A DNA stretch of 64,000 nucleotides from Pterois miles (Eukaryota; Chordata; Actinopteri; Perciformes; Scorpaenidae): contig CAMQGK010000242.1 in NCBI GenBank assembly GCA_947000775.1, positions 5,391,001-5,455,000 of the forward strand, read 5' to 3'. The notes beneath the pieces were generated by a model, which saw only the letters and a list, made by a program, of their open reading frames with translations, ran no database searches and was not told the origin of the DNA. Position 1 is the stretch's first letter. Each line of letters starts with the position of its first letter. This document shows, one piece after another, positions 23,451 to 35,380 of this stretch. The translations under genes were made by a program, and so were the position numbers.

Positions 23451-26400
23451 CACATTATGTTTTTATACTTATTTTTTTTTACTTATTACCCAAGACTCAA
23501 GAAGATATGGGTATGTTGGGAAAAATGATAAACACAAAATTAGCAGAGTCTTTCTGAGAAAGTGGACTAAGGCGACCAAACCAAGGTGGTCGCAGTCAGC
23601 CCTGCAAGAGAAGAGAAAACAACAAAATAAGGCCAGAGGACCTTCACAAATCATATATTGCTCTCATACTATTATTTTCAGGCCCAGATGGATTGTTAAC
23701 ACATACAGCAGCTTGTTCTTGAAGTGAACTGAGCATGATACATTCACACTGTGTATGGACATGCCTGTATGTGCTGTATGTGTAGGTGGGCGTTGTGTGT
23801 GTCACTATTTTTGGAGTGAGGGATTTATCAGATTTGTCATCGCCTCGTGCTCTGAAAAAAAAAAAAAAAAACATCACACATGGCTGCCATGGCAACTTCT
23901 CATAGCCTGAGACAGGAACGTCTTTGACACCATGAGTGTGATTATTTAAAAAAAAAAAATTACATTTACTGTAATGGCAACTTGTTATGAACCTAAAAAG
24001 TATAAAGGTTTCTGACTCATGTAGACCATGACCATGTCCAGCTTCCACTTGCCTTCTGCAGACATTCACTCCTTGGTCAGCTTCAATGATGAGGCATGTA
24101 TTGTGAATGAAAGGTAGTTTATTCCACGAAAATAAAAATAAATGAAAATATATCCATATGCAATGACTATCAGAAACTGACCATTTCCTTTGAAAATAAC
24201 TGAAATACAGTCTACAATCTGCAGTTAGAAAAAAATGTGGCTCCATTGAGGCCTAACTCTCACTAATCACACTTAAAGGGACACATCCACATTGTCCAAT
24301 AGCAGGACAGACTAGAGGAGCATATATGAATAATAAATAATAAAATATAAAATAATTAAAAAAAAAAATACAAGGCTTTTACATTTACCAAAAGAGGCAA
24401 ACAAACTTGCAAGTTTGAGGTGTCATTATTTTCCACAAAGCAGACAAAAGAAATCAAAAAGTCAATACAGCTGTAATATTTTAAGCAGGTTTGGAGATTG
24501 CAAATCAGATAACAATTACAGAAAAAAATCATGCAAAACATTATTTTTCCATTAACAGACAGTCTGAGAGGACAGAAGATAATTTGCTGTTTTTTTTTTT
24601 TTTTTCCATCATTCTTTGTTGTCAGAGGAATTTAAGAGGCTGCATTGAAATACTGATAAATACACTGATGAATAGACATGAGGGCAGCGTCAGCTAGGGG
24701 CTTTTCTCTTGTGACCGAGATACAAAGCATGACAGACGCCATGTGCCACCTTAAAGGGCTCAAGCCGGTACTTCACATGATGGAGGAAGACTAGTGTGGG
24801 CTGGAGGCGGATGATAACGTGTGCACCAGCACAGGCAATTGCGTCAAACTCACAGATCAGTACGTTCAATCACAATTTCTCAATCTGTCGACGCACACAG
24901 TCCTCAACACACACTTTTCTTCTCTGCTAGACTTTTCTACAGAGTAATGTCTTCATAACGCCGAGGCTTTTGACTTGAATAGGCTGCGATTCCCCCTGAC
25001 AGACTGCTGATCGTCAGCCAGAGAGAGAGAAAGGTCAGCTAACATGGAGTGCATTATCACTCAATTCCCCCGTTCTTTTCTCCTTCTCAACCTGAGCACC
25101 TTTAGCCTTGGACAAAGAGACGCACCCTATCAGTGGTCGCATGTATATTAAAAAAACATAGCCAGTGTTGTCCATTATATTGAATTAGCATTTCGATAAC
25201 TCAAGGCTATTCCCTTGTAGTTCCCTAGTCTGTGATGGATAGGGGGCTGGTGTGTTGTGAACCTCATTCTGTCTCTGTCTTCCCGTCTTTGTCCCTCTTC
25301 CTTCCTCTTTTACATGCAAAACACAGACTGACAGTTGAAGCAGACAAAGTTTATCTTCCTTCTTTAAGCCGCCGTTAATGAGACTCTGCCTAGAAAGTTT
25401 TCCTGAGAGTTTGTTGGAAGTCTTTGCTGCTTCGTACTTCCTGGGGCTTGTCAGCGGTCCGCAGGCAGATTTTTAATTCCTTAAAGGATAGATATAGTGG
25501 GTTTTTTTAGATGCTGGTATGCTAATGTGGGACAATGGTAGTGGTATTGATACATGGTCACATATTTGAAGAGCTAACAGTAACTGGGTCAAGCCAACAA
25601 GAAGATATTAAACATCAATGCAACAGAAAACGTTAAACCATTCACAATACAGGGAGACCTATTTCATGCATTCTGCCGTAAGCACTGAATTGATGATTCG
25701 TAGGTCAAAAGACTTTTGTTAGTTTGTTAAAAGTTAAAACCGGTTGAAAAGTGAAACGGCTCCTTGCATGTATTCATTCCATAAAAGCGTTCCACTGACT
25801 ACATATTTCAATGTGATGCAGGTCCAAATATCATTTTCAGATGAAAAAAATGAAATGTTTAAATAATATAACATTGATGTCTTTTTGGCCACAGTTAAGC
25901 CCATTTATCTAGAAATCATTTGACCTACAAATAACAACATCATTGTGTTCACATGTTCACTACATTTGAAATTACTGTACATCCAATTTGTCACATAATT
26001 GGTTGTTGCCTGTAGTTGCAATGCGAAAGCTCAGATAAATTAACTCTGTTCCGAAAAAAAGTCCCTTTTTCGTCACGATGAAAACAACAGTTTGAAAAAA
26101 ATATATTGACGAAAACCAAAAAATGCCTCCAGTAAAGGCCGTAAGAGAAGAAATTGTATTTGTATAGTATAGAACATGATGCTCAGACAGAAAACATGGA
26201 CGTTATTGGTTCTTTTTGTTTTATTAATTGATTCATTTTGTTCTCTGTTTTGGACAAACTCACTCTCTCCTGAACTTTCATATATCACTGATAACTTGGT
26301 TGTAGTTACCATGGGTAACAAACGTATAGACAAAAATAATTGGACCTACTGTTACAGGAGCTGTGTTTAGGTGGCAGAGATGGTTGTTTATTGATGGTGG

Positions 26401-26489
26401 CTAGAGCTCCGCCTCCTTTCTACTTGTCAAATTATGTCAGTTTTATTTATATAACCCATTATCACAAATCACCAATTTGTTTTGTGGGG
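23451..26489. other. intergenic, possible non-coding conserved segment
   Basis: About 3 kb without a recognised gene. The 121-aa (23362-23727) and 200-aa (23644-24246) frames overlap on opposite strands, include poly-Phe/poly-Lys from homopolymers, and match no family I know. The stretch from about 25000 to 25480 is repeat-free and mixed in composition, and could be conserved non-coding DNA. Confidence 0.35.
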
Positions 26490-26762
26490 CTTTACTGGTA
26501 CTGGTAGCTGGAGAGGTGCCAGTTTACCTCTTGGGCACTGCCGAGGTGCCCCTGAGCAAGGCACCAAACCCCCAACTGCTCGGGGCGCTTGTCAGGAGCA
26601 GCCCCCTCACTCTGACATCTCTCCATTGTTGCATGTATATGGGCCCTGTTTGTGCATGTGTGTGTTCTAGGTCTGCATGTACCATGTATAAGTTAAAAAT
26701 AACAGAGTGTAAATTGAATTTCCCCACTGTGGGACTAATAAAGGTTGTTGTTCTTCTTCTTT
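26490..26762 (+). mobile_element. tRNA-headed SINE family, 5'-truncated copy
   Basis: The body starts at ggagaggtgcc and runs through ctgagcaaggcaccaaaccc, agcagccccctcactctgac to the tail tccccactgtgggactaata aagg. The body is nearly identical to the minus-strand copy at 47092-47381, but the tRNA-like head with A and B boxes is missing. It ends in ttgttgttcttcttcttt. The 62- and 114-aa frames here are SINE sequence. Confidence 0.75.
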
Positions 26763-26850
26763 ACGATGTGTACAGCACACAGCTGTCCTTTTCACTCCTC
26801 ACTTTGGAGAAGGAAAACTAAAATACTAAAACTAAGATAATTTAACAGGG

Positions 26851-26876
26851 TATATATATATATATATATATATATA
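26851..26876. repeat. (TA)n microsatellite
   Basis: 13 TA units. Confidence 0.95.
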
Positions 26877-27149
26877 CAGTAGACAATCCATATGACAAAA
26901 TAGCATAGAAAATAACACAGAATGTGAAGATACAATTTATTTTGATATTTTGGCAGCATTGTTCTTGAAATTTTGATGCCAATAAAGCCCCTTTGAATTT
27001 CATTTTGAGAGCGAGGTAGTGGGACACTAACAACAGAGGGTTATTGAGAAGCAGCCTTTCAGAAATTGAATATTACTCTCGTTGGCAGGACTACTAGGCT
27101 CAAATTAAACACTGAGACTGAGACCCGTCAGCTGGATAATGAAACAATA

Positions 27150-27385
27150 AGCTACTAATTGAAAGTTAAGGAAGGAAGGTGAGATTTGAGTTTAGATTTA
27201 AAGGCCTCCACAGAATCAGACTGTCTGATGTCCACAGGAAGATTATTCAAGGGGAAAGGGGCTCAATAGGAAAAGGGCCTGCTGACTTCTGTTTAACTGT
27301 ATGGACAGACAGGAGGCCTGTGTTCAGAGAGCACGGAGTCCTGACTGGAGTATACAGGCTAAAGAGATCAGACAGCTAAGAAGGG
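27150..27385 (+). repeat. fish dispersed repeat fragment
   Basis: Sequence such as ggcctccacagaatcagact, ctgatgtccacaggaagatt and gacagacaggaggcctgtgt belongs, as I recall it, to a common fish repeat. Its type is unknown to me. The 66-aa frame at 27179-27379 is this repeat. Confidence 0.35.
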
Positions 27386-28250
27386 CATTAAAGGGATAAT
27401 TCAGGTGTTTTGAAGTGGGTTTGTATGAGGTGCTTATCCTTAGTAGGTGTATTACTTACAATTGATGACGGTCAGCATGCCCACAGCTTGGAGAAGCAGA
27501 CAGGAGTACCAACACCAGAGCAAAGCAATAGACAGCAGACAAAAGGTATTTTAGCCAACTAAAAAAAAAAGATATTTGTTTAAGTGTACGCTATATTTAG
27601 AATATTTTCTGACAGCAAACTGAACTGAAAGAGGAATGCCTCTATAGTATTTTAGTCATCTGAGCCTGCTGGCTTTGGAGAGACCATACATAGCTTTCAC
27701 TTTCAGTTCAGTTGTCCGGCTGAAAGAACAAGCAAAGGGCCGTCTGACGGCAAGATAAAATGGTGAAAATGTGAGAAGATGCATGCATTTGTCACACACT
27801 AATAAATGGCGACGATATACTATCAAATCTCTCCCACCTTCTTCATTGTCTGCGTTATGCTTTTTTGACCTCCCACTATTGAACACATAACTTACTGATG
27901 ACACATGTATTTCCATATTGACTTCTTTCACACCACTGGCGCAGCGCTACTGCTCTTGACAGACATTAATATAAGGATAGGTGTGCTTGTATGGATTTGA
28001 CTTGTGATGTCTCTATCTGTATAATAATAATAACAGCAGTGGTCTCTGTTGAACAGGCATTGATGTAGCTGTAACTGAAGTCATGAGACCGAAATGGGGG
28101 GTGTTTCACTGTTATATTATTCATTACAAGGATATAATCTTGAAATAGATGAGAGTACCCACTATCAAATCGGCAAAACATAAAATACAGATATGTAAAT
28201 TAAAACTTAAATACTATTTTCAATCAAGAATCCACACAGGATGCAATGTT
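27386..28250. mobile_element. candidate MITE / non-autonomous DNA element
   Basis: It begins attaaagggataattcaggt, a terminus frequent in small fish DNA transposons and compatible with a TTAA target. The following sequence (tacttacaattgatgacggt, cttcattgtctgcgttatgc) has a repeat-like feel from memory. I could not locate the partner terminus, so the right boundary is a guess and the class is uncertain. Confidence 0.3.
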
Positions 28251-28368
28251 CTAGTCCTCACTATACGCAGCAGCGTTTACATTGTGACCATTCACATCCT
28301 TTTAAACTTGATATTTCTGGCATAAATTCTTTTAGCATTGATTTTCCTTTTTTACCGCACCTTGTCAA

Positions 28369-28431
28369 AGCTTGTCATGCCTGATTTGGACCATGAATTA
28401 TCTTCATGGTCCAAATCAGGCATGACAAGCT
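28369..28431. repeat. perfect palindrome, 29-bp arms, 5-base loop
   Basis: Arms 28369-28397 and 28403-28431 are exact reverse complements (core words tcatgcctgatttggaccat and atggtccaaatcaggcatga), with loop ttatc. On either strand this would form a strong hairpin. The word cttgtca is also repeated just upstream (28361). It is not part of any transposon terminus I recognise. Confidence 0.9.
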
Positions 28432-28560
28432 GTAATTTGGCACCAGCACTTCCAACAACGAGGAACATATTGAATCTGCAGGTGCAAACGTAGCCCAGGA
28501 AAAAAGAGTCAGATGTTAGCTAAATCTTGAATGTAACATTGAATTATATGTATATAATAG

Positions 28561-29165
28561 TAATAACGTTTATTTATAGCATAACATTTTTTTTACAAGA
28601 TTACAAAGTGTTTTACCAAAAAAACAGCAGTTAAAAACCAGAAACAACAACAATACAATAAAATACAGAGGAATCATAAAAACAATAATACCAAAGGAAA
28701 ACATAAAGTTAAAAAGAATATATATAAAGTGGCCAAGGAGGGATGATAAAACTCAGCAACATATTAAATATGCATAAACACTTTCCTATAAAAGAAAGTT
28801 TTAAACAGGGATTTAAAAAGATGCTAATGATGTGGTGTGTCTGGTTTCAATAGGCAGTGCGGTCCACAGTCGAGGAACAGCCGGCAGAGCTGCATCCACT
28901 GATCAAAGGGGCATAAGAAGTCAATAAATCATTGATACACTTTGGAGCGAGGCCATTTAATGCTTCAAAAGTGATCAGTAAAATTTCAAAATAAATATGG
29001 TATATTAAATGGTATATTAATGGCAGCCGGTGTGAGTTGGCCAGTAATATGTTCATATCTCTTAGTGCCTGCTAAAAATCAGACAGCAGCATTTTGCACT
29101 AGTTGGAATCAGTGACAGGAGCTCTGGCTGATGAAGTGCATTACAGTAGTCCAGGCCAGAGCAAG
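28561..29165 (-). mobile_element. L2-type LINE 3' portion
   Basis: Minus-strand order: reverse transcriptase C-terminal fragment (about 28847-29060), 3' untranslated-like A/T-rich sequence, then a short tail with aaacactttgtaatcttgta and tgctataaataaacgttat at 28561-28615, the L2-type 3' end. The plus strand carries the family's familiar phrases ggccatttaatgcttcaaaa and cagcattttgcactagttgg. It is 5'-truncated. Confidence 0.65.
28847..29056 (-). pseudogene. L2 reverse transcriptase C-terminal fragment
   Basis: A 69-aa frame containing FEILLITFEALNGLAPKCI and NDLLTSYAP. It matches the hallmark 'KILLLTYKALNGLAPxYLxDLL' region after the catalytic core of L2-group polymerases. The upstream core is missing and the following part is frame-shifted, so it is a dead relic. 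Confidence 0.7.
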
Positions 29166-29214
29166 TAAAAGCATGTATGGCCTTATAAATGTACAGACCC
29201 TTTTTTGATTTGTA

Positions 29215-29450
29215 TTTTTTTCATAAATTTTTATCTATTCAGGCAGTCTCATTGAGATTAACATCTTTTCCAAGGGACACCTGAGAACAAGAAACATTCA
29301 CAAGGACACAATCGGTCAAACAGAAAAAAACCCACAAAAACCCAACAGTTACAAGAACCATAACAAAAAAATAGTCTTACAGGAAGGTATATAACTATCA
29401 CAACGTCTAAGGCACAGTCACCTCTGTGTCTCAGTCCAAAAACAAGCAAT
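29215..29450 (-). mobile_element. LINE 3' end, 5'-truncated
   Basis: On the minus strand: gtgtcccttggaaaagatgt then taatctcaatgagactgcct, the same 3' end pattern ('...agagaccctgagtctcaatgagatt...') that closes the larger LINE relic at about 35060. The preceding sequence is probably 3' untranslated region. The 63-aa frame at 29258-29449 is not a gene. Confidence 0.5.
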
Positions 29451-31384
29451 AAAATCTTAAAATGAAACCAGAAAGGACTGACATTAAGGTTGCCACAACA
29501 GCTTTACGGTTGGAAGAAAACAGATATCTTTAATTTTGTACAAGAAGCCTATTTTTTTTTTTTTTTTTACATTTTTGACTCAGTTATTGAATATGAATCT
29601 CTGAATGTCTCCTGTCAAGCCAAATGCCTTTATATTTGGGAGACCCAGCAAGAATAATATGAGTAATGATTGGTTGGAAAGTGTTTCTTAAAATGGTATA
29701 AGAGGACACCTGCAGTATATGCTCCTTGTCAACAGTTAAGCCACTGCTTTACACGAGCACAAGGTACTAAATTGCAGGTAACCATAGCAACAGGACTTAC
29801 TGTATGTTGATGTTATCAGTCAACTCTCACTGCTAAAATGGCCGTTTATAAAAATGGATGTTAATTTCTTCTTGCCTGTCATGGGTGTCCAGGATTCAAA
29901 TACATTGGTAATGTGGAGGGACATTTTTTTAGGGATATTATTAGATTGGCAAGGTTTCATAATAACTTGATCACAATCAGGGGGGTAAGGCCTGCTAAAG
30001 CCTGTCTCAGCACGCACTGGGGCAAAAGGCTGCATGGTCGACCCTTGACACATGGGTTTCCAGTTCTGGTGATTAAAGAAACATATTTAGCAACCAAGTC
30101 ATAGCTGCAGTAGCAGTGATGACTGCAATGTGTCAGTATAATTTTTTTCTGCATTATTGTTCATTGAAAATTACAACATTTAAAACATCTGATATGACAG
30201 TGAGCAAAAGACAATCACCATCTCTCGTTGGTTTACGGACGTGATAGACGTAATAAATGATTCACACTGCAAACTTAAAACGACTCAACAAAAAAGCAAT
30301 TATCTCTTAGACATGGAGTTTGCTACTAATACCTCTCCTCCGGTTAATTTCTCCTGGGGCAGAGCACTCTGTCTGAAGTGATCCCTGAAACTCAAGAAGG
30401 GTAACAGGCCCTCAGGTTTTTACTACCAAAAGAAGATGCAGTCACTGGTGACTTTAAGACCATGAACAAGCTGAGAATGAGGACCACTGACAAACGAACC
30501 ATTTTCAAAATGATGGACACTTCAGCAGAGTGCTTCTTCCAAGCTATCACATTCAGAGGATTCTGACTTCATATAAAATAGCTTTTCACCTTAATGAATC
30601 CATATTGGTGTGCCTTTTCTTTGTGAGCTTAATTGCATCGTAGCCTGAAAGAACATGATGTCTAACTTGGATAACATTAGCAGCGGATGAGTCTTTCTTC
30701 TCCTGAGTGATTTCTTTACAATTGGACTAATAAAGTGTGGGACATCGTACAGACCAACCTTGAAACTCAACTTTTTGGCAAGTATGCAGCATCTGTAAGA
30801 GCCGTTAGGAAAGGAAACTGTGTGCAAGACAATTGACACAATTGTTGCCGTAATGATGATGATGGTGTTTTCCACAGCTCCTAAACATCGATGGAAGTTG
30901 ACAGCTTTATGTGTTTTTTCCACCACTGGGCTTGTTTGTCACTAGGACTTGCAGACTTTGGACGTGCATCCCCACAATAGCTGTAAGCATGAATATATTT
31001 GCAATAGTAACATTTGCAGATATTATCATGTCATTATCAACTCATACATCCTGGGACTGAATAGTTGGAGTCACCTTGCTGTCAACAGGCTCTTACCCAG
31101 AGGGGCATCATCAGCTATCCTGTGCATATTCACAGTTTTCAGCTCTGACTAAAAGAATGAAAGGAGAAATAAACACGCTCCACAGTAGAGGATGTGACAA
31201 TCTGTTAATCAAAAACGCATCCACCGGTCCACTCTGTAATTGCACTGAACACAGCTGGGTGCTTTCTGTAGCTAGAAAAATTTGTCATACAATACACGTA
31301 CACCTCAGAAGGGAAACTTTGCTGATATTCAACCAGTTTTGTATCATTGCATTGTGGGTGGTATGTGCAAATGAACAATGTTCC
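29451..31384. other. intergenic, nothing recognised
   Basis: About 1.9 kb without recognised genes or repeats. A 111-aa minus frame (30591-30926) and a 155-aa plus frame (31076-31543) have no domain I know. Confidence 0.4.
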
Positions 31385-31810
31385 CTCCGTCTTACCGGGT
31401 CCTGGAGCTTCCTCGTTCACCGAGTGGTGAGGGCCCGCCATCCCTCATGTGTCTTCTCTGCTTACTGTAGCGTGATTGTGTTTCGGCCTCCCTTTGCAGG
31501 AAGTGGGCTGGCCGGTTGCTCGTGTGCCAGCTTACCTGGTTGATGATCTGGGCTGCCTATAAAGCAGGCCAGTTCAGGCCCTGTGTACACATATATAGAT
31601 ATATTTTAAAAACTGATATTTTCCCCTGTGTTTTGGCCTCTCATCCACACGCAAACAAAGTTTTGAGTCACAAAAATAGATATTTTTGAAAACGCCTTCT
31701 AAGGTTCTAAGTTAACAGAGTTGGGTTGTCTGTTCTCCCTCCCCGTGTACATAGTAGTAAACAACTGATTCTTCTTCTTATTATCAGGTGATTATACACT
31801 AATGAAAACA
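31385..31810. repeat. possible transposon debris
   Basis: A GC-richer stretch (31390-31590) with a TATA-like cctataaagc at 31557-31566, then gcctctcatccacacgcaaa and gtgtacatagtagtaaaca, phrases I associate with a dispersed fish repeat. No terminus or coding domain supports a class. Confidence 0.3.
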
Positions 31811-33615
31811 TACTTATTCATGTTTTATTCCATTTCTGCCGATATATACTTTAGTCCTTTGCATTAGAAATACCACTGCCCGTCATTCAAAAAGAAAAAA
31901 AACAAACTTGGAGCTCCGTGAAGGAAGAAACTAGATGCTGACGTGGTGTTGATTGGTCAGAATAACTGGACTGCTATTTAATAGAGTCTGACAACTTTCT
32001 ACAGCTGAGCAGTCCTGTCGCCATGTTTTCACTATTCCTGAGTTATACTGTCACAGAAAAAAACATCTGCACCAAGTGCCAAGAAATGTTTAAATGTGTT
32101 AAAGTGCCATACAGCTTGTGGCTGCAGTTTCCACATGAGCAGAGGTACAGATGGGGATCATTGAGCTGTGTCACTTCTGATCAGCATTCATACAATATGA
32201 GCATGCATGCCTCTAGTGTTAGTCCATGTAACAGTGTGTGTGCAACAGCGATATGGGAAAAGTCAACCTTCTGTCTCCTGCTGCTGCTTAATGAATAGAT
32301 GCACCAATATATTCATGACACATACAATGGTGAACTGCAGCTATGTAAACTCTGCACTATGTGTCTATTCATCCATTTGTGTAACATGGATATACGATCT
32401 ACAGCTGCAAATCTCCAGAGCAGAAATGTGAATGCTGGATAAAACTAGGGCTTTATTTAATGAATCATTTGCACTTGCAAGTGTAGTAAAATACCAATAG
32501 CCTTAATATAACATTTGTTAATGATGTTTTCTGTCCATCAGAGTGAAAGAAGACATCTTATGGAAGCAAAGTAGCCCAAAATCTAAAAATTGACAAGTGC
32601 AAGAAAAACTGTCTTTGCCTGTTAACTTGGTGTCAGGCTTAGCCAGATGTTTTGTGTGTGAACACCTGCATCTAGGTACATAGCAGGGAAATAATGGGCT
32701 AAAAATAATTTGCCGCAAAGCCGAAACTTGAAATAACAAAGATTTCTTGCCAAGAAGAGGCAAGGCAAGAAATAAGAGAGAACATACACGTCTGTACAAA
32801 TGACGTGGTTACTTGCCAAGCAGGTGTCTTATTTTGAAGTTTAAATTTTCACTACTAAAGGGCAAACTGTTTCCCTCAACATACTTGTTTACCAAAAGGG
32901 TGAATATATAGGCTGTTGTAAAGCCTTTATATGCTTGACTGAAAATTGTCAATGAATCTTCTTAAGTGGACATTCTTGTGACTTCACACCCTGTCACCTG
33001 CATGCAGGTATCTTAGTTCACAGGACAGCATGACATAGTCATGATGGTTTAGCTGTAGCTCCTTACTAATCTGGAGGAGACAGTACACCAGAACCTGCCG
33101 GGGGACAAGTAAAAGCCACTCTTGATGGATGCCTACCAATTGCTCATAGCGGGCCACAAAACCAATTTGGAGCCCCCAGCATGGTGCCATGATACATCAG
33201 GTTAATTTGACGTAACCAATTTAAATTGTCATTGTGGTGAAGTGATGGATAGCGCCCGTCTTGACATGGCGGGTGAAAACAGTGAAATACACACATCGTT
33301 TATCTCACCACCCCTGAACACTGGAGGAAACTCCCCAGATCAGACCAGCTGAGCAATGGTGAAGATGTTATGTGTCAAAGAGACTCTGGTCAGATAACCT
33401 CCACATAGTTGACTGACTCTGGTGATGGCTGAGATATGTTATGAAATCTTTAGTTGTAGTCACATTGAATGATGTTATGTCAGAAGGTTACCAGTATTCT
33501 CCCTCACATTAAAGTCAACAGACTTTATGAATTAAAGGTTTGGCCAGGCATTCATGTTTATTTTCTTTTTGTTAACTAAAACCTGACTGGCTTTACTGTC
33601 TTTCAGAGGCTCTGG
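31811..33615. other. intergenic, nothing recognised
   Basis: No gene or repeat family recognised. Frames up to 93 aa lack domains. Confidence 0.4.
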
Positions 33616-33745
33616 CAGGTTCAGTTTTAAGGCTAAAGAGAAGCTACAGATATCACATGAAACTGGATAACCTAAGGAACCCATTGGTACAACCATATCA
33701 ACCATATTGTGAGGAAAGAGGCTAAATAACGCTCCAAAGCATGCA
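33616..33745 (+). mobile_element. fragment of the 50111-50738 TIR family
   Basis: ggttcagttttaaggctaaa, ggaacccattggtacaacca and gaggctaaataacgctccaa correspond to an internal segment of the family whose termini are seen at 50111-50738. That second copy lacks most of this segment, sharing only the 'catactagcttg...gaaggagcctaaataacaccg' edge. Assignment relies partly on my memory of the family. Confidence 0.4.
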
Positions 33746-33932
33746 GTTTTATGAATGCAGTATAGATGTGTTAATTTTGCTTATTCTAAAATGGTGAATT
33801 TGAATATTTCTGCATACTGGTTTCCCTAAACACTTTTGAATTACATGAATTGGGTATCAGTGTAAAGCTGAGACTCTTGAGGACCCAATGAGCCCAACTG
33901 TGTTAATGCGTGATTATGTTAATCCCCTTTGT
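33746..33932. other. unclassified sequence
   Basis: Nothing recognised. Confidence 0.4.
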
Positions 33933-34306
33933 CATCCATCCATCCATCCATCGTCAACAGCTTATCCCGTTAGGGGTCGCGGGGGGGCTGGAGCCGATCC
34001 CAGCTGGCATCGGGCGAAGGCGGGGTTCACCCTGGACAGGTCACCAGTCCACCAGGGCACATAGAGACAGACAACATATAGACAGACAACCATTCACGCT
34101 CACATCCACACCTATGGGCAATTTAGAGTGATCAATTAACCTAAACAGCATGTCTTTGGACTGTGGGAGGAAGCCGGAGTACCCGGAGAAAACCCACGCT
34201 TACACGGGGAGAACATGCAAACTCCACACAGAAGAGTCCCAAGCCCTGATGCGACCCTCTTGCTGTGAGGCGACAGCGCTAACCACTACACCACCGTGCA
34301 GCCCCC
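33933..34306 (-). mobile_element. DANA/mermaid-like SINE, full-length copy
   Basis: Read on the minus strand: a tRNA-like head (ggctgcacggtggtgtagtg, then gttagcgctgtcgcctcaca), the body (gcatgttctccccgtgtaag, ttctccgggtactccggctt, attgatcactctaaattgcc), the gacctgtccagggtgaaccc stretch, and a (ATGG)n-like tail at 33933-33950. It is the most complete of four copies and contains an internal short duplication (agacagacaacatatagaca gacaacc). The frames of 60-73 aa are SINE sequence. Confidence 0.75.
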
Positions 34307-34589
34307 AGCTTTGTCATTTGATTGTAATTTGATGTAACTGTATAAAATGACCTGTGGTGACCTCTAGGATAATCACAGCCTCATGAAACTTTACAGCCAC
34401 AAACTAGAGACCTGGAGCATTCACCTAGCTAGACTGACGTGTTTCTGAGCAGTTTACACAACAGAAGTGCTCGTCAGCCAGTCAACAAAAAATGCAGTTC
34501 TTGCAGAGTTCTCCAAATGTTGAAGGTGCTTGATACCAAATGACTGCATGGCTTTTTCTATGGAGTTGTATGCTGTTCCTTTTTACCAG

Positions 34590-34770
34590 TTCCATCCATC
34601 CATCTGCAACCGCTTATCTTGTTTGGGGTCACAGGGGGCTGGAGCTGATCCTGGCTGACATTGGGTGAAGGCAGGGTACACCCTCAGTCCATCGAAGGGC
34701 TGACACATAGAGACAGACAACCATTCATGCTCATTTTGGACTGTGGGAGGAAGCCAGAGAAACTCCACTC
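34590..34770 (-). mobile_element. DANA/mermaid-like SINE, partial copy
   Basis: It has the (ATGG)n-like tail, the ggggctggagc-like part, and the cagacaaccattcatgctca and ggactgtgggaggaagcc parts, then breaks off before the tRNA-like head. It lies only about 285 bp from the full copy, in the same orientation. Confidence 0.7.
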
Positions 34771-35054
34771 ACACAATTGGTGGTATCAACCCACAAATTG
34801 CTGCAGCAGCTTATGACACATAATAGACACCATATACTTCAATCAAAATGTTATAAACCATTTTATAATTTTAAATAGTTCATTATTTTATTTCTGATTT
34901 ATGACTTGAACAACTTGACTCAGTGCTCAGCTGCACCTCAAATTAATCTTCAGGTTCCCACCTTTCAGATGATGTACACTTCTATGTGACACCTGCTGCT
35001 GACCTGCCCCCCCCCCCCCAAAGACCCCTATTCTATTGTGGGTCACAAAGGGTT
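34771..35054. other. unclassified; C homopolymer
   Basis: Contains a 13-base C run at 35007-35019. Otherwise unremarkable. Confidence 0.4.
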
Positions 35055-35155
35055 AATCTGTATTTAGACTGGTAATCTCATTGAGACTCAGGGTCTCTCT
35101 CACAGATGCTCTTTCAAGATTTCTTGGAAGTAGTTTAAAATCCCCTGAGGGAATC

Positions 35156-35353
35156 CTATTGGACCACTTCAGTTCCTGCTGAAGGAAAAGGCCTTTTTAC
35201 CAGATTCTGAAGTGATGGAGAGAGTGATGAACTCTGCCAGTGAAGGCTACAGCAGCACTGCTTACCTGATATGTAAGTGGGCAGCACTCCAAGGCTAAAT
35301 TTATGAATAAAGTTATACAAGTGCAATGTTCTGCACTTGGATAATGATGCCAT
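35156..35353 (-). pseudogene. LINE RT C-terminal fragment (after the hAT)
   Basis: A 65-aa frame with SLSKCRTLHLYNFIHKF and LGVLPTYIS. It matches the 'SLxxRRxLHWYNFIYK...LGxLPxYL' segment of fish LINE polymerases and continues the protein fragment that stops at the hAT junction at 36258. Confidence 0.65.
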
Positions 35354-35372
35354 AATTAACTAAAGAATGCAG

Positions 35373-35380
35373 AATACAAT
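35373..35380. repeat. hAT target-site duplication, left
   Basis: aatacaat; partner agtacaat at 36258-36265 differs at one base. Eight bases is the length expected of hAT insertions. Confidence 0.7.

Noticed and set aside
23644..24246. 200-aa minus frame, the longest in the window
   Set aside because: It contains Phe runs from poly-T, overlaps a 121-aa plus frame, matches no family I know, and has no convincing start context.
30591..30926. 111-aa minus frame as a LINE endonuclease piece
   Set aside because: The VENTIIIITATIVSIVLH stretch looked suggestive, but no conserved endonuclease motif could be placed.
31490..31570. Promoter of a host gene (TATA-like cctataaagc after a GC-rich stretch)
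   Set aside because: No gene follows and the surroundings look like transposon debris.
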